Shown in pieces: positions 49,482-63,820 of a stretch of 64,000 nt of DNA. The position numbers and the translations under genes were made by a program. The notes under the pieces were generated by a model. It made no database searches, was not told the origin of the DNA, and saw only the letters and a program-made list of their open reading frames with translations. Within the stretch, counting starts at the first letter, position 1. Each line of letters starts with the position of its first letter. The stretch comes from Polaromonas sp. JS666 (GTDB taxonomy: Bacteria > Pseudomonadota > Gammaproteobacteria > Burkholderiales > Burkholderiaceae_C), in the NCBI RefSeq assembly GCF_000013865.1, contig NC_007948.1:2666001-2730000 (forward strand), given 5' to 3'.

Positions 49482-50204
49482 TCAGAGATGTAAAGCGGTG
49501 GAAGTCCTCAGGTAGCGCAGCAATCGCCCCTTGTATTTGCCGCCGGTGCCAGGCAGTTGGGAAATACGTGTCTGCGTATGGGCGTAGCCCAGCAAATCCA
49601 TGTTCCGGTTGAATGCAATCCGATTGCCCCGATCGGGATCGACGATCAGCACCTCCACGTCTGGCTGCGCATGCAGATCAATGAATTGCGACAGGGTCTG
49701 GGGCTGCCCGCGGTCATACAGAATATCGCTGCCAATGATCAGATCAAATCGTTCCAGCAGCGGATTGGCCCTTGACCAGTTGCCCATCTGGTATTTCATG
49801 GCCGGGAGCTGGTTGAGTTTGAGATTTTCCAGCAAAAATGCCGCTGCCAGCGGGTGACAATCGCTCGCCGTGATATCCCCGCCGCGCCGATGCACGATCA
49901 GGCTGGCCAAGCCCAGCCCGCACCCCAGCTCCAGAATGCGTTTGCCCTCCAGTTCAAAGGTCTGCATTACATGGGCCAGCACCCGGCCGGATGGCCATAG
50001 CTGACCAAAAAGCGGCCAGGCCGATGATGAAATGCCTGCTGCTTCAGCCTCGCCCTGAGGATCATAAAATTGTTGCCGATCCAGCAGGGAACGCATCTGA
50101 AGATCGTCGCCGCTTCCGCTGACCGTTTCAAACTTGAATTGATAGGGCGGAGGGGTTGGGGGTGTTGCAGACCCCAAGGAGGGGCGCCCAGAAACAGAGG
50201 TCAT
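49482..50204 (-). CDS. Predicted SAM-dependent methyltransferase, METTL21/nicotinamide-MT-like
   Basis: A ~240-residue class I methyltransferase with motif I ILELGCGLGLASLIVHRRG (about 91-109), DCHPLAA after strand 2 and the post-II motif LIIGSDILYDR (about 153-163), typical of the lysine/small-molecule methyltransferase group 16. Protein substrate unknown. Start set at MTSVSG; a Pro-rich N-terminus (GSATPPTPPP) is probably disordered. Converges with glnD and follows def. Confidence 0.82.
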   Translation of the reverse strand: MTSVSGRPSLGSATPPTPPPYQFKFETVSGSGDDLQMRSLLDRQQFYDPQGEAEAAGISSSAWPLFGQLWPSGRVLAHVMQTFELEGKRILELGCGLGLASLIVHRRGGDITASDCHPLAAAFLLENLKLNQLPAMKYQMGNWSRANPLLERFDLIIGSDILYDRGQPQTLSQFIDLHAQPDVEVLIVDPDRGNRIAFNRNMDLLGYAHTQTRISQLPGTGGKYKGRLLRYLRTSTALHL

Positions 50205-50309
50205 CCCGAAAACTCTTCCTGGCGTACAACACGCACAAACGGGCAAAAACTGCCAAAACTGTGGAATCCGACCAGCTCAGTGTACGCCTTTGAGTCTCAA
50301 TCCTTCGGC

Positions 50310-50849
50310 TCAATCATCAGTCGATGCATCGAGTCCTGGAAACAGTACGTCGGTGTAACCAAACTGGGTAAAGTCCCGGATTCGCATGGGATAGAGCTTG
50401 CCCATCAAATGATCGCATTCATGCTGCACCACGCGGGCGTGAAAGCCGTCGACCGTGCGGTCAATGGGGTCGCCATACTGGTCAAAGCCGGTATACCGAA
50501 TATGTGAAAACCGCGGGACCAGGCCGCGCAGGCCCGGCACGGACAGACAGCCCTCCCAGCCCTCCTCTTCATCGGCGCTCAGGGGTGTGATGACGGGGTT
50601 GAGCAACACGGTGCGAGGTACCAGGGGCGCATCGGGGTAGCGTGGATTGACCTGGTCGGCGCCAAAAATCACCACCTGCAAATTGACGCCAATCTGCGGG
50701 GCGGCCAGACCGGCGCCATCCGCGGCCCGCATGGTGTCAAACATGTCGGAAACCAGCAGGTGCAGCGCGTCCGTATCAAATGCGGCGACAGGTTGGGCAA
50801 CTCGGAATAAACGCGGGTCACCCATTTTGAGAATTTCGCGAACGGTCAT
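50310..50849 (-). CDS. def: Peptide deformylase
   Basis: Metalloenzyme removing the formyl group from initiator Met. 179 residues. Motif 1 [10 protein letters not shown] (45-54), motif 2 EGCLS (Cys101 metal ligand), motif 3 HECDH (His143, Glu144, His147) are all intact. It stands apart from fmt/map here, so it may be one of several deformylase paralogues; long C-terminal tail [11 protein letters not shown] is typical of the beta-proteobacterial second type. Confidence 0.95.
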   Translation of the reverse strand: MTVREILKMGDPRLFRVAQPVAAFDTDALHLLVSDMFDTMRAADGAGLAAPQIGVNLQVVIFGADQVNPRYPDAPLVPRTVLLNPVITPLSADEEEGWEGCLSVPGLRGLVPRFSHIRYTGFDQYGDPIDRTVDGFHARVVQHECDHLMGKLYPMRIRDFTQFGYTDVLFPGLDASTDD

Positions 50850-50964
50850 GGCCCATTATCGCGGGGCGGCAGGCTCACGTGCTCCTGACGAGGTAGCTGG
50901 GCGGGCAGCCCGCGTCAATTGCGATGCTGGCGACGCTGCCGCGTACAACAGCACTGCCGCCTGC

Positions 50965-51168
50965 TCAACGCCAGTGCCGGTAACCGCGGTAACCGCGGTA
51001 GCCATAGTACGGCGCAGGCACCACGACAACCGGTGCGGTCTCAACGTACACAGACGCGTCAGGATAAGTGGCATAGGGGCGATAGCCAACCGGGGCGACC
51101 ACGCAGCCGGACAACAAGGCGGCCACGCCGGCGGTTGCCAGCAAACCGGATAAACGGATGTAGTTCAT
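50965..51168 (-). CDS. Small Tyr-rich lipoprotein
   Basis: A 67-residue lipoprotein with lipobox LLSGC (Cys22) followed by a Pro/Val/Tyr-rich stretch and a C-terminal GYRGYRGYRHWR repeat. The repeat comes from a tandem 9-mer at DNA level (GGTAACCGC twice at about 50982-51000). AGGAG precedes the ATG. Such short YXGY-type lipoproteins are common in Burkholderiales and have no known function. Confidence 0.8.
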   Translation of the reverse strand: MNYIRLSGLLATAGVAALLSGCVVAPVGYRPYATYPDASVYVETAPVVVVPAPYYGYRGYRGYRHWR

Positions 51169-51309
51169 GAAAAGCTCCTGTTCTGAGCCTTTAACGTATC
51201 AGTGCCCGGCGTGGCGTGACGTCGGGTTTGCAAAGCCCTGTAATGATCTGTAAGCGGCGAGGACTACTTACGGCGTGGCCGCAGAGAGAATGCAGCGATA
51301 AATTACGCT

Positions 51310-53466
<2,157 letters not shown>

Positions 53467-54564
53467 TCAGGAAAACAGACGCCTGCCCAGCACAGAGCCG
53501 GCCGACAGGTCGCGGCCGTCCAGCGTGTCATAGAGCTGTTCCAGGTCGGCATGGATCACGTCCATGGCTTCTGGCCGGATGAGGTTGCCGTTGTCGTCGA
53601 TGATCACGCCATCCATGCTGGCGGCCAGGGCCATGGCGACCTCGCACATGCGCGCAAACGGCTGCTCGGAGCGCAGGACTTGCGGCACGTCCAGGGACAG
53701 CGTAAGCTCGCGCAACGCCGTTTGTTCGGGGTCGTCCGCCATGGCGGCCTGCGTATCGAAGGCCAGGCCCAGAATTGGCGCATGGCCCGGCTGACTGGCG
53801 GGCAGCACCATGCGGCCGGGGATGGAGCCGGCTACAAAACCGAGCCTTGCGGCGCTTTGCTGCACATAACCTGGGCTCCAGGCTGTGTGAATGGCGCGCA
53901 GGGTGAAGCTCAACTGGGCATCGTGCCCGCTGGCGAACTGGTCCAGTTCCCTGGCACGTGCAACCTCGTCGAGCATTTCAGGAAATTCTGGCTCGCCCCC
54001 AATGGCGTCGGCAAAGGCCTGCGCCTTCATGACGAATTCCGAGTACTCGATCTGGTTGAGCGCACCAGTTCGATTGGCCAGTTGCACGCCGCACTGGAAG
54101 GCGCTGTAGCGATGACCGGCGGTGGGAAACTCCCATTCGCCGGTGGTCACGCTGAGGCCCTCTACCCCGAAGGGTTTGCTGCCGACGCGGCGGGTACTGG
54201 GCATCGCGGCCAACGCGGCGTCACCCGACACCACCGACTCAAGCACCACCGGCGCCACGGCGTCGATCAGGACGTCCAGACCGGGTTTTCTGTCGGGGGG
54301 CGTGGTGAGGCTCGCCAGGGAGGGCAGGCCAGAGTCGCCATCCATATCTGTATCAAAGCTGGGCTCCTGTCGCTCGGCCAGTACGTCAGGCGCTGTAGTG
54401 GGTGCCTGCATTGGCGCCTGATGCTGTGCGGGCTCCTGTGCGGGAGGCACGGGTGGTGTGGCCCGCTTGGGCAGGTTTCTGCGCGACGACCAGGCGCTGT
54501 GAGCCACCACGCCTGCCAGCACCAAGCCGCCCACCACCGCCAAACTGACCTGGAGTGTGCTCAT
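53467..54564 (-). CDS. zipA: Cell division protein ZipA (FtsZ anchor)
   Basis: A ~365-residue ZipA: N-terminal membrane anchor (TLQVSLAVVGGLVLAGVVAHSAW), a basic/Pro-rich linker (QHQAPMQAPTTAP) and a C-terminal FtsZ-binding domain (about 130-360). It tethers FtsZ to the membrane at the division site. The place between smc and ligA is the standard location. The gap before it contains a 9-base tandem duplication. Confidence 0.88.
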   Translation of the reverse strand: MSTLQVSLAVVGGLVLAGVVAHSAWSSRRNLPKRATPPVPPAQEPAQHQAPMQAPTTAPDVLAERQEPSFDTDMDGDSGLPSLASLTTPPDRKPGLDVLIDAVAPVVLESVVSGDAALAAMPSTRRVGSKPFGVEGLSVTTGEWEFPTAGHRYSAFQCGVQLANRTGALNQIEYSEFVMKAQAFADAIGGEPEFPEMLDEVARARELDQFASGHDAQLSFTLRAIHTAWSPGYVQQSAARLGFVAGSIPGRMVLPASQPGHAPILGLAFDTQAAMADDPEQTALRELTLSLDVPQVLRSEQPFARMCEVAMALAASMDGVIIDDNGNLIRPEAMDVIHADLEQLYDTLDGRDLSAGSVLGRRLFS

Positions 54565-54592
54565 GCGAGACGCGCCCCCGCGCCAGCCTCGG

Positions 54593-54610
54593 CGCACTTA
54601 TCGCACTTAT
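54593..54610. repeat. 9-bp tandem duplication upstream of zipA
   Basis: CGCACTTAT occurs twice in a row. A separate hairpin TCCCAC-gcag-GTGGGA lies at 54631-54646. Both are in the 142-base gap between smc and zipA. Confidence 0.6.
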
Positions 54611-54706
54611 CCCCCTTGTCGCCCGCTCCATCCCACGCAGGTGGGACGGGGGCGGCGCGCTTCCCGCCGGCAAGGGCTGATTTTCGTGGGGGCAAACCGG
54701 TGGTGC

Positions 54707-57700
54707 TCATGCTGCGATCTCGGAGAATCCGAGTGCCGCTTCCATGTCCACCGCCACGATGCGCGAAACGCCCTGCTCCTGCATGGTGACGCCGATCAGC
54801 TGCTCGGCCATTTCCATGGCGATCTTGTTATGGCTGATGAAGAGGAACTGGGTCTCCTTGCTCATGGAGCTCACCAGCTTGGCGTAACGCTCGGTGTTGG
54901 CGTCGTCCAGGGGCGCGTCGACCTCGTCCAGCAGGCAGAACGGTGCGGGATTGAGCTGGAAGATCGCAAACACCAGGGCGATGGCCGTCAGCGCTTTTTC
55001 ACCGCCCGAGAGCAGGTGAATCGTCTGATTTTTCTTGCCGGGCGGCTGGGCCAACACCTGCACACCGGCGTCGAGGATTTCTTCGCCGGTCATGACCAGA
55101 CGTGCGTTGCCACCACCAAACAGTTCGGGGAACATCTTGCCGAAATGGGTGTTGACGGTTTCGAACGTGCTTGCCAGCAGATCGCGCGTTTCCATGTCGA
55201 TTTTTTTGATCGCATCTTCCAGCGTGCCCATGGCCTCGTTGAGGTCGGCGGACTGCGCATCCAGGAACTGTTTTCGCTCACGGGCCGCGCTCAACTCGTC
55301 CAGCGCAGCGAGGTTGACGGCACCCAGGGACTGGATTTCCCGGTGAAGGCGGTCAATCTCGCCCTGCAGGCCGGTCAGGCGCACATTGCCAGCCTGAATG
55401 GACTGCTCCACGGCCACCAGGTCAGCCTGTGCATCGTTCAGCAGTTGTTCGTATTGTTCAAAGCCCAGGCGTGCGGCCTGTTCCTTGAGCTGGAATTCCG
55501 TGATGCGCTGGCGCAAAGGATCGAGTTCCCGCTCAAGCTGCAAGCGGCGCTCGTCGCTGGCGCGCAGCTTGTTCGTCAGATCGTCATACTGGCTGCGTTT
55601 GGCGCCGAGGTCGGCTTCGCGTTCCAGCTTGACACTCAACGCGCTCTGCAGGCCGGCCTGCGCCGCGGCATCGGTCAGGCGCGACAACTCTTCTTTCGCA
55701 CGCTCTTCTTCAGTTGCAATCGACGCGGCCTGCTGGGTGGCAATGGCAATGGAGCGGGCCAGCTCTTCGCGCCGCGAAGCCAGGCTACGCAGGGCAAACT
55801 GCGCTTCCTGCGCCTGGCGCTCCAGCGTGCGTTGCTGCTCGCGTGACTCACCCAGTTTGCGCTCGGTGTCGATCACCCGGTCATCGAACTGGGCATGGCG
55901 CTCCTGGCTGTCGGCCAGCTGCATGTCGAGCTCCTCAAAGCGGGCCTCGGCCGTGACCTTGCGCTCCTCCAGCTCACCGAGCTGGGCCTCAATTTCCGCC
56001 ATGTCGCCCTGGATCTGCTCGCTGCGTGCACGGGTTTGTTCGGCCAGTTGCGTGAGGCGCAACACTTCCACCTGCAGTTCGTGGGCACGGCTCTGGCCTT
56101 CGGCCGCTTCACGGCGCGCCGTGACCAGCCGCTGGGCGGCGTCTGCATAAGTGGCTTCGGCGCGTACCAGCGCGCTTCTGGCTTCATCGCTGATCAGGGC
56201 CTGGGCCTTGAGCTGCTTGTCGAGGTTTTCGATTTCCTGCGCGCGGGCCAGCAAACCGGCCTGCTCGGAATCCTGTGCATAAAAACTGACGCTGTGCTGC
56301 GTGACGGCGTGGCCGCTCCTGACGTAAATCACTTCGCCTGCATCCAGCTTGTCGCGCGCCGCCAAGGCTTCGTCCAGGTTTAGCGTGGTGTAGCAGCCGT
56401 GCAGCCAGTCACCCAGCAGCGCCGACTGGCCGGCATCGTTCAGGCGAAGCAGATCGGCCAGGGGCTTGAGGCTGACGGATGGATTGGAGCGGGCGGGCAC
56501 CGCGGCATGGGGCGCCGTATAAAACGAGAGTTTGGCCGGCGGCCCTTCACCGTCGCCGCGGCCATCGGTTCCGGCAAAGCCGCGCACCATGTCCAAGCGG
56601 CTGACTTCGAGCGCACCCAGGCGCTCGCGCAATGCGGCTTCCAGGGCGTTCTCCCAGCCCTGCTCAATATGAATACGGCTCCACAGGCCTTGCAGACTGC
56701 CCAAACCGTGTTTCTCCAGCCATGGCTTGAGCTTGCCATCGGTTTTGACTTTTTCCTGCAAGGCTTTGAGAGCCTCCATGCGGGCGGATAGGTCGGCGCG
56801 TTTGGCCGACTCGGTGTTAACGGTCTGCTGCAGGGTGCGCCGTTCCTCGTCAAGCTGCGGCACGGTTTCGGTCAACTCATGCAGGCGTGCCTCGGATTCC
56901 GCCTGTGCCTCTTGTGCGCCGCTGAATTGCGCAGTGAGGTTCGCCAGGCGCGCTTCATCGGGAGCATTGAGCGCGTTGCGGTCGGCCGTCAAGCGCTCAT
57001 GGCGCAAGGCCAGCGTGCGCGATTGCTCTTCAATGTTGCGCTGGTCGGCGGCCAGCACCTGAATCTGCTGCTGGACCTGGGCCACACCGGTGCGCTGCTC
57101 GTTGGATTTGGCCTGGGCCTGGCGCAGCGCCTCTTCAAGTGCCGGCAGCTGGGTTTGGTGCTCTTCGGTTTGCGCCACCAGCAGCTCGGCTTTTTCTTCG
57201 GCTTCGATGGCCTGGGCTGCCAGGCTCTCCGTCTCGGCCGCGGCGTCTTCCTGGCGCGTCGCCCATTGGGCGGTCTGCTCCTTGAGTTGGGCCAGACGCT
57301 GCTCGACGCGCAGCCGGCCATCGACCACAAAGCGGATTTCTGCCTCCAGCCGCCCGACTTCCGCGCTGGCCTCATAAAGTTTGCCCTGCGCCTGATTGAC
57401 CTGGTCGCCCGCGGCATAGTGCGACTGGCGAATGGTTTCGAGGTCGGCTTCGATATGGCGCAGGTCGGCAACACGACTCTCAAGATCGTTCACCGCCTTC
57501 TCGGAATCCACCTTGACCCGCGCCTGATCGGCCTGGCTCTCGGCACGCTTCAGAAACCACAGCTGATGCTGCTTGAGGGTGCTGTCAGCCTGCAAGGTGT
57601 TGTAGCGCATGGCCACTTCGGCCTGCTTTTCCAGCCGGTCGAGGTTGGCATTGAGCTCGCGCAGGATGTCTTCTACCCGCGTCAGGTTCTCCCGGGTGTC

Positions 57701-58255
57701 CGACAGCCGGTTGGCGGTCTCCCGGCGGCGCTCCTTGTATTTCGATACGCCTGCGGCCTCCTCCAGAAAGAGGCGCAACTCTTCCGGCTTGGACTCGATG
57801 ATGCGGCTGATCGTGCCCTGGCCAATGATGGCGTAAGCCCGCGGGCCGAGGCCGGTCCCCAGGAACACGTCCTGCACATCACGGCGGCGCACCGGTTGGT
57901 TGTTGATGTAATAGCTTGAAGTACCGTCACGAGTCAGGACACGCTTGACGGCGATCTCGGCAAACTGACCCCACTGGCCACCAGCCCGGTGATCGGCATT
58001 GTCAAACACCAGCTCCACACTGGAGCGGCTGGCTGGCTTGCGCGTGTTGGTGCCATTGAAAATGACGTCCTGCATGGACTCGCCGCGCAGCTCGGAGGCC
58101 TTGCTTTCCCCCAACACCCAGCGCACCGCGTCCATGATGTTGGATTTACCGCAGCCATTGGGCCCCACCACACCGACCAATTGCCCCGGCAACACAAAAT
58201 TGGTGGGCTCCGCGAACGATTTAAACCCTGATAACTTGATCGAATTGAGACGCAC
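54707..58255 (-). CDS. smc: Chromosome segregation protein SMC
   Basis: Condensin ATPase of 1182 residues. Walker A GPNGCGKSN (31-39), long coiled coils on both sides of a hinge (about 520-680), signature LLSGGEKALTAIALVFAIF and Walker B PFCLLDEVDAPLDDAN near the C-terminus. It organises chromosomes with ScpA/ScpB, which are not in the window. First gene of the smc-zipA-ligA transcript. Confidence 0.96.
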   Translation of the reverse strand: MRLNSIKLSGFKSFAEPTNFVLPGQLVGVVGPNGCGKSNIMDAVRWVLGESKASELRGESMQDVIFNGTNTRKPASRSSVELVFDNADHRAGGQWGQFAEIAVKRVLTRDGTSSYYINNQPVRRRDVQDVFLGTGLGPRAYAIIGQGTISRIIESKPEELRLFLEEAAGVSKYKERRRETANRLSDTRENLTRVEDILRELNANLDRLEKQAEVAMRYNTLQADSTLKQHQLWFLKRAESQADQARVKVDSEKAVNDLESRVADLRHIEADLETIRQSHYAAGDQVNQAQGKLYEASAEVGRLEAEIRFVVDGRLRVEQRLAQLKEQTAQWATRQEDAAAETESLAAQAIEAEEKAELLVAQTEEHQTQLPALEEALRQAQAKSNEQRTGVAQVQQQIQVLAADQRNIEEQSRTLALRHERLTADRNALNAPDEARLANLTAQFSGAQEAQAESEARLHELTETVPQLDEERRTLQQTVNTESAKRADLSARMEALKALQEKVKTDGKLKPWLEKHGLGSLQGLWSRIHIEQGWENALEAALRERLGALEVSRLDMVRGFAGTDGRGDGEGPPAKLSFYTAPHAAVPARSNPSVSLKPLADLLRLNDAGQSALLGDWLHGCYTTLNLDEALAARDKLDAGEVIYVRSGHAVTQHSVSFYAQDSEQAGLLARAQEIENLDKQLKAQALISDEARSALVRAEATYADAAQRLVTARREAAEGQSRAHELQVEVLRLTQLAEQTRARSEQIQGDMAEIEAQLGELEERKVTAEARFEELDMQLADSQERHAQFDDRVIDTERKLGESREQQRTLERQAQEAQFALRSLASRREELARSIAIATQQAASIATEEERAKEELSRLTDAAAQAGLQSALSVKLEREADLGAKRSQYDDLTNKLRASDERRLQLERELDPLRQRITEFQLKEQAARLGFEQYEQLLNDAQADLVAVEQSIQAGNVRLTGLQGEIDRLHREIQSLGAVNLAALDELSAARERKQFLDAQSADLNEAMGTLEDAIKKIDMETRDLLASTFETVNTHFGKMFPELFGGGNARLVMTGEEILDAGVQVLAQPPGKKNQTIHLLSGGEKALTAIALVFAIFQLNPAPFCLLDEVDAPLDDANTERYAKLVSSMSKETQFLFISHNKIAMEMAEQLIGVTMQEQGVSRIVAVDMEAALGFSEIAA

Positions 58256-58869
58256 GGCAGTCCCTGTTTTCTTGAGCGTTTAGCTAAGTCGTTGATTCTT
58301 ATAGCGCTTGACGGGGCGCTCGCACTGCCTGGCGCGCAGTGCACGGCCTGCAATGTTACCCGAGCATGGGATGCTTTTTTGCAGGAGAAAATGCCCAAAA
58401 CCCGCGGCGGGTGAAACATTTTGAGTCCAGGGGTACGCAGGTGGAAAGACGGCAAGGGACCAATGCTGGCTCACGGAAGACGTCCTGACTGGGTAAAGAA
58501 GCATCAAATTGGCCTCTGGCCCCCGTCAAAAGGTCATGTACAGCTATTATTTTTGACTCGGCAAGCCACACACGATCGACAGCCGGGCCTGCTTTTTCGC
58601 GTCTTCAAAAATGCTTCCTTGAAGGATTCACCGGTATTTGCGCCCCATTTCGCGATGCGACATGGCGGCGTCATGCATTAACTTGCGAATGCTCCGGGAG
58701 CAGGTAATAGCGTGACAGCGGCGTATAGCGGGTCGGCGCCGGGTACATGGATAACGGGCCATGTCGGCAATGGACCCGTTGATGTATTGGGGCGAACCCA
58801 GGGGTGGATGGATGCGACTCGAAAAGATCGGTGCGTCTAGGGTTGATGTCCGGAGCTGGGGCTTCAGAA
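58256..58869. other. Long intergenic region upstream of smc
   Basis: Some 610 bases with no gene I can support. Small open frames exist on both strands but show no family-like sequence or good ribosome-binding site. Structures seen: GCACTG/CAGTGC hairpin near 58322-58342, a weak AGCAT-ggg-ATGCT hairpin with six T (58363-58380), and an extended hairpin AACGGGCCAT...ATGG-a-CCCGTT (58753-58780). The smc promoter should lie near 58260-58330. Confidence 0.4.
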
Positions 58870-59055
58870 TCAGATCGATGACTCAGTCGGTGGCAAACCG
58901 GGTTGGCCGTCGGCCTGCGTGTCTGGGGTCTGCTCACCCTCGTCTGCCGCGTCATCAGGCTTACCTTCGGCTTTGCGCTTGAGTTTTTCTTCTTTTTTAC
59001 GTTTTTTCGCAAGCTCTTTCTGGCGTTTTTCGTAGGAATAATTAGGAGTTGCCAC
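58870..59055 (-). CDS. Small highly charged conserved hypothetical protein
   Basis: A 61-residue protein: ATPNYSYEKRQKELAKKRKK at the N-terminus, strongly basic to about residue 32, then acidic and Pro-rich. I recall similar short proteins starting with this NYSYEKRQKELA pattern in many beta-proteobacteria, all of unknown function; the composition suggests nucleic-acid or ribosome binding. The start codon is GTG. Confidence 0.7.
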   Translation of the reverse strand: MATPNYSYEKRQKELAKKRKKEEKLKRKAEGKPDDAADEGEQTPDTQADGQPGLPPTESSI

Positions 59056-59133
59056 AGCGTGCTTTCGTGAATGATTAACCCTTACTGTACTGCATCGCCG
59101 TCAGGGCTTCATCAAGTCTTCAGCAGGCCCGAA

Positions 59134-60324
59134 TCAAGCGATCAGGAGCGCCTGAGCCAGGTCTGCCCGCAGGTCTGCCACAGACTCCAGGCCGATTGAA
59201 AAACGTACCAAACCACCCCGATGCGACCACGGCGTGCGACGCATGGCTGGCACGTCATAAGGCACGCACAGGCTCATGGGCCCGGCCCAGCTGTAGCCCA
59301 GCTTGAACAACTGGAGGCTGTCGCAAAAACGGTCGATCCGCTCCTGTGTGAACTCGGGCTTGAACACGGCGCTGAGCAGGCAGGCCGCACCTGTGCAATC
59401 GCGCTTCCATGTGTCATGTCCGGGCGATCCGGGCAATGCGGGATGCAGCACGGCGGCGATTTGCGGCTGGGCCTGCAACCAGACCGCCAGCTGTTGCGTG
59501 GCGGCATCTTGTGCGGCGTAGCGCAAGGCCATGCTGTTCAAGCCGCGCAACACCAGTTCGGCATCGTTGCCGCTCACGCCATAGCCGACGCGCATGTGGC
59601 ACAAATGAACCAGATGGTGCAGGACTTCATCGTTGGTGACCACTGAACCCATCAGCACGTCCGCGCCACCGCTGGGGTATTTGGTGAGGGCCTGCACGGA
59701 GATGTCCGCACCGAGCCAGAAAGCGTTGAACGCCAGGCCTGCGCCCCAGGTGTTGTCCAGCGCGGTAACCGTGCCCAATGGGTGGGCCATCTTGTCAGAC
59801 TGGTTGTTCGCCTTGACGACGGCCACCAGCGCCGGAAGGTCAGGGAACTCCAGCGTGATGGAGCCCGGCGCTTCCAGCCAGACCAGCCGCGTTTTGCGGT
59901 TCAGTTTGGCGGCCAGATCGGCCGGATTCATGGCGTCATAAAACTGAAAACTGATATCCCAGGCTGCAAGCTCAGCCTGCGCAAATGCCTTGCTGGGCCC
60001 ATAGGCATTGTCGGGAATCAGCACTTCATCACCGGACTTCAGCAGGGCCATGTCCACCAGCACCACGGCAGCCAGGCCGCTGGGCACCAGGGTGCAGAAC
60101 TTGCCGCCCTCCAGGGTGGCAATGCGCTCTTCCAGCGTGAAGGTGGTGGGGGTACCGTGCAAGCCGTAGGTATAGCCCGTCTTGTGTTTCCAGTCGCGGT
60201 TGCGCAGCGCCGCAACGCTGGGAAAGATCACCGTGGAGGCCTTGTGCACCCCCGGTGCAACGGCCTCAAAGCCCGCCGGCGAGGTGTAAGGGTGATGGAT
60301 TAGTTGGGTGGATGGATCGCTCAT
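59134..60324 (-). CDS. metC: PLP-dependent cystathionine beta-lyase (MetC type)
   Basis: Cys/Met-metabolism PLP enzyme of 396 residues. The PLP Lys lies in QALTKYPSGGADVLMG; YTYGLHGTPTTFTLEERIATLEGG (about 50-73, named by YGLHGTPT) and LDNTWGAGLAF are typical of MetC/CBL. It probably cleaves cystathionine to homocysteine. It is the last gene of the purA-gpt-metC run on this strand. C-S lyase or other beta-lyase activity is the alternative. Confidence 0.88.
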   Translation of the reverse strand: MSDPSTQLIHHPYTSPAGFEAVAPGVHKASTVIFPSVAALRNRDWKHKTGYTYGLHGTPTTFTLEERIATLEGGKFCTLVPSGLAAVVLVDMALLKSGDEVLIPDNAYGPSKAFAQAELAAWDISFQFYDAMNPADLAAKLNRKTRLVWLEAPGSITLEFPDLPALVAVVKANNQSDKMAHPLGTVTALDNTWGAGLAFNAFWLGADISVQALTKYPSGGADVLMGSVVTNDEVLHHLVHLCHMRVGYGVSGNDAELVLRGLNSMALRYAAQDAATQQLAVWLQAQPQIAAVLHPALPGSPGHDTWKRDCTGAACLLSAVFKPEFTQERIDRFCDSLQLFKLGYSWAGPMSLCVPYDVPAMRRTPWSHRGGLVRFSIGLESVADLRADLAQALLIA

Positions 60325-60419
60325 GCGCCGATGTTAACGGCATGCCCCGACAGGCGGTGGCCGTACCCGGGCCGTGAGCTTGGGGAACAGCGCCGCTTGC
60401 ACATCGATAAATGGCCGCA

Positions 60420-60500
60420 ATTTTCCGCCGGGCCGTCCCAAGGAAAATTAGCCCCCTCGGGGGCAGCGTTTTACACGAAGTGAAAAGCGTTGGTGGAGCC
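60420..60500. repeat. Palindromic repeat family 2, copy 3 (gpt-metC gap)
   Basis: Stem ATTTTCC/GGAAAAT around GCCGGGCCGTCCCAA, then GCCCCCTCGGGGGC, TTACACGAAGTGAAAAGCG and the end TGGTGGAGCC, 2 bases from the stop codon of the phosphoribosyltransferase gene. Confidence 0.85.
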
Positions 60501-60502
60501 CA

Positions 60503-61027
60503 TCAGATTTTCCACTTGGCCATCAGTTGCGCCGGTGTGAGCGAGTCGTAGCCTTCAAACGGCTGGTGAATCCAGGGATTGGTCGGCAGCGATTCCACTG
60601 AATAGTCGGGCTGGAAGGTGGAAACGCCCTTGGTCCAGATCACCGCGCTGCGCAGCTCGGTGATCGGTTTGTAGTTGGTGCGCAGCTGCTGGATCACCGC
60701 ATTCAGGGTGTACCCCGAATCGGCAAGATCATCCACCAGCAATACCTTGCCGGCAATTTCGCCCTTTGGCGTGGTGATATAGCGCGCGATGTCGAGCTGG
60801 CCCTGCACGGTGCCGGCGTCGGCGCGGTAGGAACTGGTCGACATGATGGCCAGTGGCTTGTCGAAAATTCGCGAAAGAATGTCACCCGGCCGCATGCCAC
60901 CGCGCGCCAGGCACAGGATGGTGTCGAACTGCCACTCCGATTGATGAATCTTGATTGCCAGTTTTTCAATCAGGTTGTGATATTCGTCATAGCTGACATA
61001 CAGATGTTTGCCGTCTTCGGTCAACAT
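60503..61027 (-). CDS. Phosphoribosyltransferase (xanthine/hypoxanthine-guanine type)
   Basis: A 174-residue type I PRTase. The PRPP loop is VLLVDDLADSGYT (about 95-107); ARGGMRPGD near 41-49 is the second loop. Closest in pattern to the Gpt-like PRTases encoded beside purA in beta-proteobacteria, thought to salvage purine bases. CAGGAG lies 8 bases before the ATG. Confidence 0.88.
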   Translation of the reverse strand: MLTEDGKHLYVSYDEYHNLIEKLAIKIHQSEWQFDTILCLARGGMRPGDILSRIFDKPLAIMSTSSYRADAGTVQGQLDIARYITTPKGEIAGKVLLVDDLADSGYTLNAVIQQLRTNYKPITELRSAVIWTKGVSTFQPDYSVESLPTNPWIHQPFEGYDSLTPAQLMAKWKI

Positions 61028-61107
61028 GGGATTGCTCCTGATTTAATAGCCAGGCGCCGCAATGCATGGTCCGGGCGCCTGTTTTTTTGATTCAAAAATT
61101 ACCGGGG

Positions 61108-63691
<2,584 letters not shown>

Positions 63692-63820
63692 TGTAATTTT
63701 CGTGGGCTGTTAAAAACCAGATTTTACCGGGCTTGGAGGCCGCTTTTGGGCCAAGGGCGGCAAGAGGGGGTTGCCGGGTGCAAATAAGCACCTCAGTCAG
63801 TACTGGCTGGCTGCACGCTG

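Noticed and set aside
58421..58681. 86-codon open frame in the gap upstream of smc
   Set aside because: No recognisable family, no ribosome-binding site, and competing frames on the other strand of similar length.
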